Source: Saprospiraceae bacterium
GTDB lineage: Bacteria > Bacteroidota > Bacteroidia > Chitinophagales > Saprospiraceae
Length of the DNA: 64,000 nucleotides
Direction: 5' to 3'
Assembly: GCA_016710585.1 (NCBI GenBank)
Contig: JADJVN010000001.1
Coordinates: forward strand, 1-64,000
Under the pieces are notes generated by a model that saw nothing but the letters and a program-made list of their open reading frames with translations, was not told the DNA's origin and did no database searches. The translations under genes and the position numbers were made by a program. Of the stretch, positions 8,642-18,146 are shown one piece after another (position 1 is the first letter of the stretch; each line of letters opens with the position of its first letter).

Positions 8642-9608
8642 AGATTTTCTGGTTTAGTTCATTATACTCATCGTCCAGAACTGATTTCGCTGTAATACCA
8701 CCACCTGATTTATAAAACAATTTATCACCTTGTTTTTCTATAAAACGTATCATCACAGCACTATCGACGTTCAAGCCATCAAAATACCCACACACCCCAG
8801 TATAAAATCCCCTTTCATAGTTTTCTACTTCTTCTATAATTTCACAAGTTCTTTTTTTAGGAGCGCCGGAAACAGAACCAGCAGGAGTGATCGCATCTAT
8901 CAAATCACCAAGATTATCCTTATATTTAGATCTTATATTTCCTGATATTTTTGAACTCATTTGCCACAATAGCCCCTTATTACTTTCTACAGTTTCCAAA
9001 TACTTGAAAGTATTTACCTTGACATCATGAGCAATAATACTGAGATCATTTCGCAATAAATCAACAATAGTTGAATGTTCAGCATTCTCCTTTTCATCGC
9101 TCAATAATAAACTCCCATCAGCATCATCTTTTACATGCGAAGTCCCCTTCATTGGGTTAGTTGATATTCGATTTCCATTAATGCTAATAAATCTCTCCGG
9201 AGAAAATAAAACAAAATGATCTGGAATATATAATTTATATTTTGCAGAACTCAAATTGAAAATTTCAACTAAATTTAAATTCACATTAATCTCTGTTGGA
9301 AAAGTTAAATTGATTAAATAAGTATCTCCATTTTTCAAATGCTGCATACATCTATCAAAAGCAGCATGATATCTGTCAAAATTCAATTGCTTTGTGTGAA
9401 TACTACATAGAACATCGGATTTTAATTTAATAGAATTAAAATCAAATAAAATGCCACTATTTTTCAACTGAGATTCAAGAACAAAATAACCAGATGTTTT
9501 CTTAAAATCAATGATAAATAAAAATGGCAAACGAAGCGCATAATAAATATTCATCTTCGAAATGACTTCCTGATAACTGAACTTAAAATTATTTAACTGC
9601 GTTTCCAA
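8625..9608 (-). CDS. pabB: Aminodeoxychorismate synthase component I
   Basis: Chorismate-binding subunit of aminodeoxychorismate synthase, which with PabA makes 4-amino-4-deoxychorismate from chorismate and glutamine. At 327 residues it is the compact Bacteroidota form. Characteristic segments are LPFLFIIDF near the N-terminus, SPERFISINGNRISTNPMKG, the DEKENAEHSTIVDLLRNDLS block, ITPAGSVSGAPKKRTCEIIE and YTGVCGYFDG, together the chorismate-binding core. A TTG at 9608 gives the longest frame; the first ATG is at 9554 (MNIYYALRLPFLFI). I list the TTG because relatives carry some residues before the PFLFIIDF strand, but the start is not settled. It leads the pabB-pabC-yggS operon, divergent from pabA by about 40 bp. 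Confidence 0.9.
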   Translation of the reverse strand: METQLNNFKFSYQEVISKMNIYYALRLPFLFIIDFKKTSGYFVLESQLKNSGILFDFNSIKLKSDVLCSIHTKQLNFDRYHAAFDRCMQHLKNGDTYLINLTFPTEINVNLNLVEIFNLSSAKYKLYIPDHFVLFSPERFISINGNRISTNPMKGTSHVKDDADGSLLLSDEKENAEHSTIVDLLRNDLSIIAHDVKVNTFKYLETVESNKGLLWQMSSKISGNIRSKYKDNLGDLIDAITPAGSVSGAPKKRTCEIIEEVENYERGFYTGVCGYFDGLNVDSAVMIRFIEKQGDKLFYKSGGGITAKSVLDDEYNELNQKIYVPIF

Positions 9609-9647
9609 TCTATTGTATATCTTTTCGGCACGAATTTATAGCTTTAT

Positions 9648-10226
9648 ATGGGCTTAGCAAATAAAAATGTTTTACTAATTGATAATGAAGATTCATTTAC
9701 CTATAATCTTATACAACTCATTGAACAAAACAACTACAATGTAGATATCATTTCAGGTAAAGACAAATATAAGCCTGAATGTAATTCCTATAAATACATT
9801 TTGTTCTCACCTGGACCAGGAATACCAAATGATTTCCCACTAATGAAGACCATTTTGAACAATTATCATCCTCAACAAAAAATACTCGGTATATGCCTTG
9901 GACATCAAGCCATAGCGCAGCATTTTGGAGCGAGGCTGTTCAAACTAACTGAAGTCACACATGGCATTAAATCACAAGTAAAAAAAACCATTCCTTTGAG
10001 TAATTCATGTCTTTGTAGCCTTCCTCTAGAGTTTGAAGTGGGTCGATATCATAGTTGGGCTGTCGACCTTATCAGCCTCCCAGAAATTTTTGAAGTAAGT
10101 TGTACAGCTGGAGATATAATCATGGGACTTTGCCACAAAAAGCATAGTATTGAAGGGATTCAATTTCATCCAGAATCATTTTTAACCGATCTTGGACCCA
10201 GCATTATAAACAACTGGTTAAAATAA
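9648..10226 (+). CDS. pabA: Aminodeoxychorismate/anthranilate synthase glutamine amidotransferase component
   Basis: 192-residue class I glutamine amidotransferase that supplies ammonia to PabB (and possibly TrpE). Visible are LLIDNEDSFTYNL at the N-terminus, the oxyanion strand FSPGPGIP (about 53-60), the catalytic cysteine C83 in GICLGHQ, HGIKS in the middle, and the catalytic His-Glu pair H174 and E176 in GIQFHPES. The length is normal. It is divergent from pabB with roughly 40 bp between starts, so both sides may share a control region, though no operator is evident. No trp genes are near, so its main role here is inferred to be p-aminobenzoate synthesis. Confidence 0.93.
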   Translation: MGLANKNVLLIDNEDSFTYNLIQLIEQNNYNVDIISGKDKYKPECNSYKYILFSPGPGIPNDFPLMKTILNNYHPQQKILGICLGHQAIAQHFGARLFKLTEVTHGIKSQVKKTIPLSNSCLCSLPLEFEVGRYHSWAVDLISLPEIFEVSCTAGDIIMGLCHKKHSIEGIQFHPESFLTDLGPSIINNWLK

Positions 10227-10316
10227 CTACAAGTATAAATAACTGTAATTTAGTAAATTATACATTACTTTCCATTATAATATATAAATTAAGATATTCG
10301 ATGAACACATATCCTA

Positions 10317-10345
10317 TTGAATATCAATAATTTTCTATATATTTG
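10317..10345 (+). promoter_or_regulatory. Candidate Bacteroidota promoter for the 94-residue-repeat protein gene
   Basis: A TTG at 10317-10319, an 18-bp spacer and TATATTTG at 10338-10345 fit the TTG / TAnnTTTG pattern of Bacteroidota housekeeping promoters. Transcription would start near 10352, leaving a leader of about 40 nt before the ATG at 10395. The rest of 10227-10394 is AT-rich with nothing else recognisable. Confidence 0.5.
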
Positions 10346-10394
10346 AAGCAACAAAATGCATTGAAGTCAAGTCATTTCTATAAGTTTTATTATC

Positions 10395-13244
10395 ATGAAA
10401 AAAATTTACTTTTTAATATTTGCATTGTTTTACATCAATCTTAGTGCTCAAGATTGTAAATTATTTGAATTAGATTTCAAGAAATTGGATTGCGATTCAA
10501 ATAAATATTTTCAAGTAAAGATAAATTTTGCTTATAAAAACACAAGTTCATGTTTTAAAATCAATGGTAATGGTATTGATTATGGTAGCTTTGAATATAG
10601 TAAACTTCCAATCACATTGGACAGTTTAAAAGGCGACTGTAGTAAAGAATATGAATTTGTTATTACGGATTGTGAATATCATGATTGTAGACTTGTAAAA
10701 GAGCTTGGAAAAGTTTGTTGTGAACCAAAGCCTGATTGTAAGATTTCTGAACTACAATTTGAAAAAACGACCTGTGATTCTAATAAGAGTTTTTATGTTT
10801 TTCTAAAATTCAAATATCAAGGAAATAGTGAATGTTTCAGAATTAAAGGGAATGATCATAATTATGGTGAGTTCAAATATGCCAATCTACCTATAAAACT
10901 TGGACCTTTCAAGGGTGATTGCACTACAAATTATGAGTTCGTTGTCATCGACTGCGCTAATGAACATTGCAATGCTTCAATTAATGTAGGCAAGGTTTGT
11001 TGCGATACAAAACCTGATTGTAAGATTTCTGAAATGAGATTTGAAAAATCAAAATGTGATTCAAGCAAGAATTTTTACGTTTATCTGAATTTCGATTATA
11101 AAGGCAATAGTGAATGCTTTAGAGCGAAAGGAAATGGTCACACTTATGGCGAATTCAAATACGCCAATCTACCTATTAAACTTGGGCCGTTCAAAGGTGA
11201 TTGCACTACAAATTATGAGTTCGTTGTCATCGACTGTGCTAATGAGCAATGTAATAATTCAATTAATGTAGGCAAGGTATGTTGTGACGTCACGCCTGAT
11301 TGTAAGATTTCTGAACTACAATTCGAAAAGACTACTTGTGATGCCGATAAGAATTTTTATGTTTATCTAAAATTCAAGTATCAAGGAAATAGCGAATGCT
11401 TTAGAGTGAAGGGAAATGGTCACACTTATGGCGAATTCAAATACGCCAATCTGCCTATTAAACTTGGGCCTTTCAAGGGTGATTGCACTACAAATTATGA
11501 GTTCGTTGTCATCGACTGTGCAAATGAACAATGCAATGCTTCAATTAATGTAGGCAAGGTTTGTTGCGACACAAAACCAGATTGTAAGATTTCTGAACTA
11601 CAATTCGAAAAGACAAACTGCGATGCCGATAAGAATTTTTATGTTTATCTAAAATTCAAATATCAAGGTAATGGTGAGTGCTTTAGAGTAAAAGGAAATG
11701 GTCACACTTATGGCGAATTCAAATACGCCAATCTGCCTATAAAACTTGGGCCTTTCAAAGGTGATTGCACTACAAATTATGAGTTCGTTATCATCGACTG
11801 TGCAAATGAACATTGTAATGCCTCAATCAATATAGGCAAGGTTTGTTGCGACACAAAACCAGATTGTAAGATTTCTGAACTACAATTCGAAAAGACAAAC
11901 TGCGATGCCGATAAGAATTTTTATGTTTATCTAAAATTCAAATATCAAGGAAATAGCGAATGCTTTAGAGTTAAAGGAAATGGTCATACTTATGGTGAGT
12001 TCAATTATGCCAATCTGCCTATAAAACTTGGACCTTTCAAGGGTGATTGTACTACAAATTATGAGTTCGTTGTCATTGACTGTGCTAATGAACATTGCAA
12101 TGCTTCAATTAATTTAGGCAAGGTTTGTTGCGACACAAAACCTGATTGTAAGATTTCTGAAATGCGATTTGACAAGTCAATTTGTGATTCAAATAAGAAT
12201 TTTTATGTTTTTCTGAATTTCGATTATAAAGGAAATAGCGAATGCTTCAGAGTTAAAGGAAATGGACATACTTATGGTGAGTTCAAATATGCCAATCTGC
12301 CTATAAAACTTGGACCTTTCAAGGGTGATTGCACCACTAATTACGAGTTTGTTGTAATAGACTGTGCTAATGAACAATGTAATAATTCAATCAATGTAGG
12401 CAAAGTATGCTGTGAGGAAGGATGCTCACTTTATGAATTAGGATTTAAAAAATCTGAATGTGACTCTGCTAAGCATATTTACTTAACTATTGACTTTGAC
12501 CACAAAAACACATCTGATAGCTTCTACTTGCATATTCCAAACTTAGTCAATTTAAAACTTTATAGTTACAATCAATTGCCAATTAAACTTGGACCATATG
12601 AAGCTAACTGTAACCAAAGCTTTGAAATTCTAATTAAAGATTATCTAAAGCATGATTGTAAAATAAGTAAAAATATCGGCAAACTATGCTGTGAAGGAAC
12701 TAATGCAGAATGTAAGATTAAAGAATTAAAAGTGATTCCTCTGGATTGCACAGGACCAGGGCAATATTCAATAAAAATTAATTTTAAACACACTGGTACT
12801 AAGGGCTTGGGCTTTGATATTTGGTCAAGATCAACATACCTTGGATTTTTCAATTATAATTTATTACCTATCACTATTTCTGACTTTAAGACATCTGGAA
12901 AAGATTTTGATCACATCAAGGTTTGTGAAAACGATAGAGAAGATTGTTGTGCGCAAATCGAATTTGCAGCTTTAAAATGCTTGGGTGAGCATGAATTTGA
13001 TTTAAATCAAATAAAAGTATTTCAAGAAAATGGTCGATTGATCATTTCCTCACCTGCTAAAATACCAGCACTTGTAAAATATCAACTATACTCACTACAA
13101 GGTCAAATACTAGTTCCTTCCCAATGCCTTGCAACTGATTTTGAAAAAAGTATGAATTCAAACAATTTTGAAAATGGCATTTACATTCTTCGATTTGAAT
13201 ATGGCAATCAAAGCAAAGATGTCAAATTCGCATTAATAAGATAA
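10395..13244 (+). CDS. Secreted Cys-rich protein of nine 94-residue repeats with type A T9SS sorting tail
   Basis: 949 residues. A signal peptide (MKKIYFLIFALFYINLSAQ) is followed by nine tandem repeats of about 94 residues. Each has a fixed layout: CKISEL start, CD..K in the first strand, NSECFR, YGEF.YANLPIKLGPFKGDC, YEFVVIDC, C near the end and GKVCC. Copies 2-7 are nearly identical; copies 1, 8 and 9 have drifted. About six cysteines per repeat suggest disulfide-stabilised beta-sandwich units in the oxidising outer environment. The last 80 residues (from about 870) form a type A T9SS sorting tail: a KYQLYSLQGQIL strand, an NGIYILRFEYG strand and VKFALIR at the end. Function is unknown; a surface stalk or adhesin is a guess. 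A promoter candidate lies upstream and a strong hairpin follows. Confidence 0.85.
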   Translation: MKKIYFLIFALFYINLSAQDCKLFELDFKKLDCDSNKYFQVKINFAYKNTSSCFKINGNGIDYGSFEYSKLPITLDSLKGDCSKEYEFVITDCEYHDCRLVKELGKVCCEPKPDCKISELQFEKTTCDSNKSFYVFLKFKYQGNSECFRIKGNDHNYGEFKYANLPIKLGPFKGDCTTNYEFVVIDCANEHCNASINVGKVCCDTKPDCKISEMRFEKSKCDSSKNFYVYLNFDYKGNSECFRAKGNGHTYGEFKYANLPIKLGPFKGDCTTNYEFVVIDCANEQCNNSINVGKVCCDVTPDCKISELQFEKTTCDADKNFYVYLKFKYQGNSECFRVKGNGHTYGEFKYANLPIKLGPFKGDCTTNYEFVVIDCANEQCNASINVGKVCCDTKPDCKISELQFEKTNCDADKNFYVYLKFKYQGNGECFRVKGNGHTYGEFKYANLPIKLGPFKGDCTTNYEFVIIDCANEHCNASINIGKVCCDTKPDCKISELQFEKTNCDADKNFYVYLKFKYQGNSECFRVKGNGHTYGEFNYANLPIKLGPFKGDCTTNYEFVVIDCANEHCNASINLGKVCCDTKPDCKISEMRFDKSICDSNKNFYVFLNFDYKGNSECFRVKGNGHTYGEFKYANLPIKLGPFKGDCTTNYEFVVIDCANEQCNNSINVGKVCCEEGCSLYELGFKKSECDSAKHIYLTIDFDHKNTSDSFYLHIPNLVNLKLYSYNQLPIKLGPYEANCNQSFEILIKDYLKHDCKISKNIGKLCCEGTNAECKIKELKVIPLDCTGPGQYSIKINFKHTGTKGLGFDIWSRSTYLGFFNYNLLPITISDFKTSGKDFDHIKVCENDREDCCAQIEFAALKCLGEHEFDLNQIKVFQENGRLIISSPAKIPALVKYQLYSLQGQILVPSQCLATDFEKSMNSNNFENGIYILRFEYGNQSKDVKFALIR
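10734..12425 (+). repeat. Six direct tandem copies of a 282-bp coding repeat
   Basis: The string GATTGTAAGATTTCTGA recurs at 10734, 11016, 11298, 11580, 11862 and 12144, exactly 282 bp apart each time, so each unit adds 94 in-frame codons. Copies agree closely even at synonymous sites, with long stretches such as the YANLPIKLGPF coding block almost unchanged. Diverged copies flank the array on both sides (10452-10733 and from 12426). This indicates recent unequal crossing-over or gene conversion and makes the copy number prone to change and to assembly collapse. Confidence 0.95.
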
Positions 13245-13261
13245 ACTACAACTATTTAATT

Positions 13262-13304
13262 TATAGCCTTTTATATATTATCAAATAATATATAAAAGGC
13301 TATA
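13262..13304 (+). terminator. 19-bp perfect inverted repeat after the repeat-protein gene, probable terminator
   Basis: Arms at 13262-13280 and 13286-13304 are exact reverse complements around the 5-base loop TCAAA. The stem starts 17 bp past the stop codon of the repeat-protein gene and is followed by a T-containing stretch but no clean U-run. An intrinsic terminator or 3'-end stabiliser is likely. Confidence 0.65.
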
Positions 13305-13366
13305 TGTTAATTTTACGTAAAGTATTTTTAAAAATCAGTATTTTTACAACAAATATCTCTTCGCTT

Positions 13367-15399
13367 ATGAAAAAATTTTTACTTGTATTTTTAGCCGCAT
13401 ACGGCTTTTCGAATCTAAATAGCCAAGTTGTTAATTTCACAGATGATTGTGAATCTTACAATGTTGGTGATTATGTTGCTTTAAAAAATTCTAAATGGAC
13501 TACTTGGGATGTTAAACCAGGTACGGCAACTGATGCCATGATTTCTGACGAAAAAGCTCATGGTGGTACAAAATCAATCAAACTTGAGTCTGTTACTCCA
13601 GATGGTGGTCCAACTGATTTGATCCTACCGTTTGCAGCTTCAACAACAGATATCGGTAATCTCGAATTTGAAATGTACATGTATGTTGTAGGTGGAACTG
13701 CAGCTTATTTTAACTTTCAAGGAGATAAGCCTGTTGGTACAACTTGGGTATTAGATGTGTTTTTTAATGACGATCTTAGTTTCAATATTAATACTAATGG
13801 AAATTCTATTGCCTTAGCAGAAGGTACCTATGCTCAAGATGAATGGTTCAAATTTTCTACAAAAATAGATTTAACCAATAATAAATGGGTGATCTACATA
13901 AATGATAAAGAAGTGGTATCATTCAATAATAAAGTAAACAAAATTTATGGAATGGATTTATTTCCATTAAATCCAAATGGCACATCGACTTATTACATTG
14001 ATGATGTAAAATATAAATTCACACCAGCTGTGTTAAATGCTAATGATGCAGCCATCTTAAGCTCTGCTAACAAATCTTTTGGCTTAAGCGGACAGCAAGT
14101 AAATCTTGCGTTGAATGTAAGAAACGTAGGAACAATGACATTAAATTCATTTGATGTGAACTTTAATGATGGCACTGGATTAAAGACTGTTCCATTTACA
14201 AATCAAAACATCGCTTCAAAAGCGACAAAAGTAATCGCTTTACCATCAAAAATAACTATAGGTGCAGGGGCGTCTGAAGTTACAGCATATCTTTCAAATG
14301 TAAATGGTGGATTAGACCTTAACACTAGTAATGATTCTATAAAATCAACTACTTTTGGATATGTTCCAGCAACTGGTAAAAAAGTCTTAGTTGAAGAAGG
14401 AACAGGTACATGGTGCCCATGGTGTCCTAGAGGTGCAGTTTATATGGACAGTATGTCACGTACTTATCCTGACCATTTTATCGGAATAGCTGTTCACAAC
14501 AATGATCCTATGGCTGTATTAGAGTATGATGCTGCTTTTAGTCCATTGTTAACTGGGTATCCAAATATCGTTATAATGCGTAAATTGTTAGGCGATCCTT
14601 CTGCTATTGAAGTACCTTCTTTGACTGATTTGACTGTAGCACCAAATTCTGTATCTGTAAATACTACAAACTATGATACAACAACAAGAGAGCTTAAAAT
14701 TTGTATTTCAACCAAATTCAACAATGCTGTACCAGCTGGATACACTTTGAATTGTGTGATTACTGAAGATGGTGTTAAAGGAACAACTTCTGGTTATGCT
14801 CAAAAAAACAACTATGCTGGTGGTACTAATGGCGTTATGGGTGGATATGAATTACTTCCGTCTACTGTCCCAGCAAACAGAATGGTTTATGACCATGTAG
14901 CAAGAGCTATATTAGGCCCATTCAACGGTAGTCCAAATTCATTTCCAGATGTGATTTCTGCAGGTGATGAGTATCAATATGAATATACTTACAAAATACC
15001 TGCTGGATATAATCCTGCTAAAATGCATGTTATTTCATTCGTACTGAATGAAAATAGTGAAATTGATAATGCTTCAACAGTTTCATTATTAGGTGGAATA
15101 AGCAATGATTGTAAAGTGATCATCAATGTTGAAGATGTTTTGGCAAAAACACAAATGTATCTTTGTATCCGAATCCTATATCTGATGAATCTAAAATACA
15201 TTTTACATTAAACAGTACTTATAATGTAGATTTGAAAATTTCTGATGTTACAGGTAGAGTTTTAAGTCGTCAGAACTTTGGTAAATTAACTGGTACTCAG
15301 TCATTAAAAATCGGAGCAAACACATTAACTCCTGGTTATTATATAGCTGAATTAAGAATCGGAAATGAAACAAAATCATTGCCTTTTACAATAAAATAA
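13367..15399 (+). CDS. Omp28-like secreted protein with thioredoxin-like CxxC and type A T9SS tail, one frameshift
   Basis: After a signal peptide (start at the ATG 13367, not the in-frame upstream codon at 13304) come a lectin-like beta-sandwich (about residues 25-230), a CARDB-like segment, and an Omp28-type thioredoxin-like domain with W-C-P-W-C at residues 349-353 (Cys 350 and 353). The frame then closes at 15211, but the next frame continues from about 15156 with LYPNPISDESKIHF, a DVTGRVL strand and LPFTIK before TAA 15399, a standard type A T9SS sorting tail. One missing A in the AAA run at 15153-15155 explains the break; repaired length is about 677 residues. Omp28 relatives are outer-membrane or secreted proteins of Bacteroidota with possible thiol function. 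The frameshift is probably a sequence error, but a real loss of the tail would prevent export. Confidence 0.85.
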
Positions 15400-15420
15400 G
15401 ACTTTTATTCTTTCTTTATA

Positions 15421-15460
15421 AAAGGAAGTACTAGAAAATAGTACTTCCTTTTTATTTTTT
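15421..15460 (+). terminator. Intrinsic terminator after the Omp28-like gene
   Basis: Arms AAAGGAAGTAC (15421-15431) and GTACTTCCTTT (15441-15451) form an 11-bp stem with a 9-base loop, followed by a T-rich run. This closes the Omp28-like transcription unit before the aminotransferase gene. Confidence 0.88.
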
Positions 15461-15486
15461 ATTAAAATTGCATAAATTTTAAAAAT

Positions 15487-16686
15487 ATGCCAGAATTTGA
15501 AATCTCAAATCGCACGAAATTCATGACTGAGTCTGCTACTTTAAAAATGGCTCAGATGGCAAGAGAACTTGGCTCGAAAGGTATCGATATTATAAATCTA
15601 AGTCTTGGTGAACCTGATTTTGACACACCAGATCATATTAAAAATGCAGCCAAAATTGCCTTAGATAAAGGGTATACAAAATATACTCCTGTATCGGGAA
15701 CATTAGAATTGAGAAATGCTATCTCTGAAAAATTTCTAAAGGAAAACAAGCTAAATTATCCACCAAACCAAATTATAGTATCCAATGGTGCAAAACAAAG
15801 CTTTGCAAATCTCTGCTTTGCCATGCTCAATGAAGGCGATCAAGTTTTAATTTTCTCACCTTATTGGGTATCTTATTACGAAATAGTAAAATTGGCAGGT
15901 GGTGTCCCTATTTGTATTGATTCAATTGTTGAGAACAATTATAAACCTAGCATCGATGAATTGAAATCAAAATTGAGTCCTTCTGCCAAAATGTTGGTCT
16001 TTTCATCGCCTTGCAATCCAACAGGAACCGTCTTCAATAAAAAAAATATTGAAGATTATGTTGAAGTACTTGCTGATTTCCCCAATCTATTAGTGGTTTC
16101 AGATGAAATCTATGAACTCATTATATTCGACACTGAGCATATCAGCATTGGAAGCTTCCCAGGCATGATAGATCGCACGGTAACTATTAATGGCTTTTCC
16201 AAGGGATTCTCTATGACTGGATGGCGATTGGGATACATGGGTGGACCAAAAACAGTTATTGATGCTTGTACCAAAATACAAGGTCAATTCACTTCAGGAG
16301 CTTGCTCTTTCTATCAATATGCTGGTATCACAGCATTGACCTCAGATCTAGAACCAAGTTATAAAATGCGGGATGAATTTAAGAAAAGAAGAGATCTGTG
16401 CCACGAATTACTCCAAACTATACCAGGTTGGATCGTGAATAAACCAGAAGGTGCCTTTTATTTTTTGCCACAAGTGAATTTTTACTTTGGAAAATCTTTT
16501 GAAGGAATGGTAATACAAAATAGTGATGACTTAGCCTTATACCTACTTAATTATGCTCACACAGCATTAGTGTCAGGATCTGCATTTGGTGCACCAGATT
16601 GTTTAAGAATATCATACTCTCTTTCCCAAGAAAAACTAAAATTGGCAATTCAAAGAATTAAAGATGCATTAGCTAAATTGACTTAA
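15487..16686 (+). CDS. Pyridoxal-phosphate aspartate aminotransferase, class I
   Basis: 399-residue fold-type I aminotransferase of the aspartate (or aspartate/prephenate) subgroup, moving the amino group of aspartate to 2-oxoglutarate. Visible are the N-terminal LSLGEPDFDTPDHIK, KYTPVSGTLELR, the FSPYWVSYYE segment that stacks on the cofactor, SPCNPTGTVF, VVSDEIYE with the Asp that contacts the pyridine ring, and the PLP lysine K239 in NGFSKGFSMTGWRLGY. The C-terminal LRISYS carries the substrate-binding Arg. The start at 15487 gives the usual N-terminus. It stands alone between the terminator at 15421 and the der operon, with a 157-bp gap after it in which I see no gene. Confidence 0.92.
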   Translation: MPEFEISNRTKFMTESATLKMAQMARELGSKGIDIINLSLGEPDFDTPDHIKNAAKIALDKGYTKYTPVSGTLELRNAISEKFLKENKLNYPPNQIIVSNGAKQSFANLCFAMLNEGDQVLIFSPYWVSYYEIVKLAGGVPICIDSIVENNYKPSIDELKSKLSPSAKMLVFSSPCNPTGTVFNKKNIEDYVEVLADFPNLLVVSDEIYELIIFDTEHISIGSFPGMIDRTVTINGFSKGFSMTGWRLGYMGGPKTVIDACTKIQGQFTSGACSFYQYAGITALTSDLEPSYKMRDEFKKRRDLCHELLQTIPGWIVNKPEGAFYFLPQVNFYFGKSFEGMVIQNSDDLALYLLNYAHTALVSGSAFGAPDCLRISYSLSQEKLKLAIQRIKDALAKLT

Positions 16687-16843
16687 TCTTAAAATTAAAT
16701 CTTTCAAAATATAAAATATTAAATCTAGTTAACTCATTGTAAATGCAAAGCTTACAAAACCTTTTAGATTTATCCTTGTTTTTGCTAAGTCGGACTGCTA
16801 TGATACTTTAGCTTAGACAGATACTTAAAAATTATTAAAATAA

Positions 16844-18145
16844 ATGGGATTTTCAATCGCTATAGTAGGAAGACCAAATGTTGGAAAATCAACACTTTTC
16901 AATCGTTTGATAGGAGGCAATAAAGCCATTGTAGATGATGTGAGTGGTGTGACAAGAGATCGCATTTATGGCAAATCTGAATGGAATGGAAAAAAGTTTT
17001 CAGTAATCGACACAGGCGGTGTTGTAGAAAAAAGTATTGATGTCTTTGAACTCAATATCAAAAAACAAGTCGAACTTGCATTAGAAGAATCTTCAGCCAT
17101 CATTTTTACAGTAGATGTTACGACAGGGATCACAGATCTAGATGAATATATTGCTAGAACCCTAAGAAAAGTAAAAAAACCAGTCTTTTTAGTCGTCAAT
17201 AAAGTTGATAATTCTGATCGTTTCATGGCAGCTAATGAATTTTGGGCTTTAGGATTTGAGAAAATGTACACCATTGCTAGTATTTCGGGAAGCGGAACTG
17301 GCGAATTATTGGATGATATTGCAGCATTAATTCTTGATGACGAGGAAGATATTTCTTTTTTGCCAAAGTTTGCTGTAATCGGTCAACCTAATGTAGGTAA
17401 ATCATCATTTATTAATAATCTACTGGGTGAAGAAAGAAATATCGTTACACCAATAGCTGGAACTACTAGAGATTCGACTCATACGCGATACAATAAATTT
17501 GGCAAAGACTTTATCCTCATAGACACTGCAGGAATTCGTAAGAAGAGTAAAGTCCATGAAGATTTAGAGTTTTATTCTGTCATACGCGCTATCAAATCAA
17601 TTGAAGAAGCCGATGTTTGTTTTTTGCTTGTCAATGCTGAAGATGGAATAGAAAGTCAAGACATGGAGTTATTTTCCCTAGCTATCAAAAGGAATAAAGG
17701 GCTGGTAATCCTTGTTAATAAATGGGATTTATTGGAAAAATCAACAAATACTGCAAAAGAATTTGAAACAAGAATTCGAGAAAAAATTGCCCCATTTGTT
17801 GACGTCCCTATCCTATTTATTTCTGCGCTAGAAAAACAAAGAATTTTTCAAGCATTGGAAATAGGATTAAAGGTCTATGAAAATAGAACGCAAATTATCA
17901 AGACATCTGTCCTTAATGATAAAATGCTCGAGGCTATTGCTAAATATCCACCACCAACTTATAGAAATCATTTAATCAAAATAAAATACATTACGCAAAT
18001 TGATAAACCCTACCCTGTATTTGCATTTTTTTCAAACTATCCTGATCAAATTAAAGGCGCTTACAAGCAATTTTTAGAAAATCAATTGCGCAACATTTTT
18101 GATTTTTCAGGAGTGCCCATGCGATTATTATTCAAAGAAAAATAA
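16844..18145 (+). CDS. der: Ribosome-assembly GTPase Der (EngA)
   Basis: 433-residue protein with two GTPase domains in tandem and a C-terminal KH-like domain, the unique layout of Der, which helps mature the 50S subunit. The first G domain has GRPNVGKST (residues 8-16), DTGGV and NKVDNSD; the second has GQPNVGKSS (about 180-188), DTAGI and NKWD. The KH-like end includes YPPPTYRN and ends with RLLFKEK. Length is typical. It heads a tight run of genes: rmlC starts 1 bp after its stop, so it probably shares a transcript with rmlC, rmlD, the CHU_C gene and ribE. Confidence 0.97.
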   Translation: MGFSIAIVGRPNVGKSTLFNRLIGGNKAIVDDVSGVTRDRIYGKSEWNGKKFSVIDTGGVVEKSIDVFELNIKKQVELALEESSAIIFTVDVTTGITDLDEYIARTLRKVKKPVFLVVNKVDNSDRFMAANEFWALGFEKMYTIASISGSGTGELLDDIAALILDDEEDISFLPKFAVIGQPNVGKSSFINNLLGEERNIVTPIAGTTRDSTHTRYNKFGKDFILIDTAGIRKKSKVHEDLEFYSVIRAIKSIEEADVCFLLVNAEDGIESQDMELFSLAIKRNKGLVILVNKWDLLEKSTNTAKEFETRIREKIAPFVDVPILFISALEKQRIFQALEIGLKVYENRTQIIKTSVLNDKMLEAIAKYPPPTYRNHLIKIKYITQIDKPYPVFAFFSNYPDQIKGAYKQFLENQLRNIFDFSGVPMRLLFKEK

Positions 18146-18146
18146 G

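Noticed and set aside
10734..12425. Possible CRISPR-like array
   Set aside because: The 282-bp units are in-frame coding repeats with no spacers.
16687..16843. Possible small RNA in the gap before der
   Set aside because: Only an imperfect GCTAAG/CTTTAGC pairing is visible, with no promoter or terminator.
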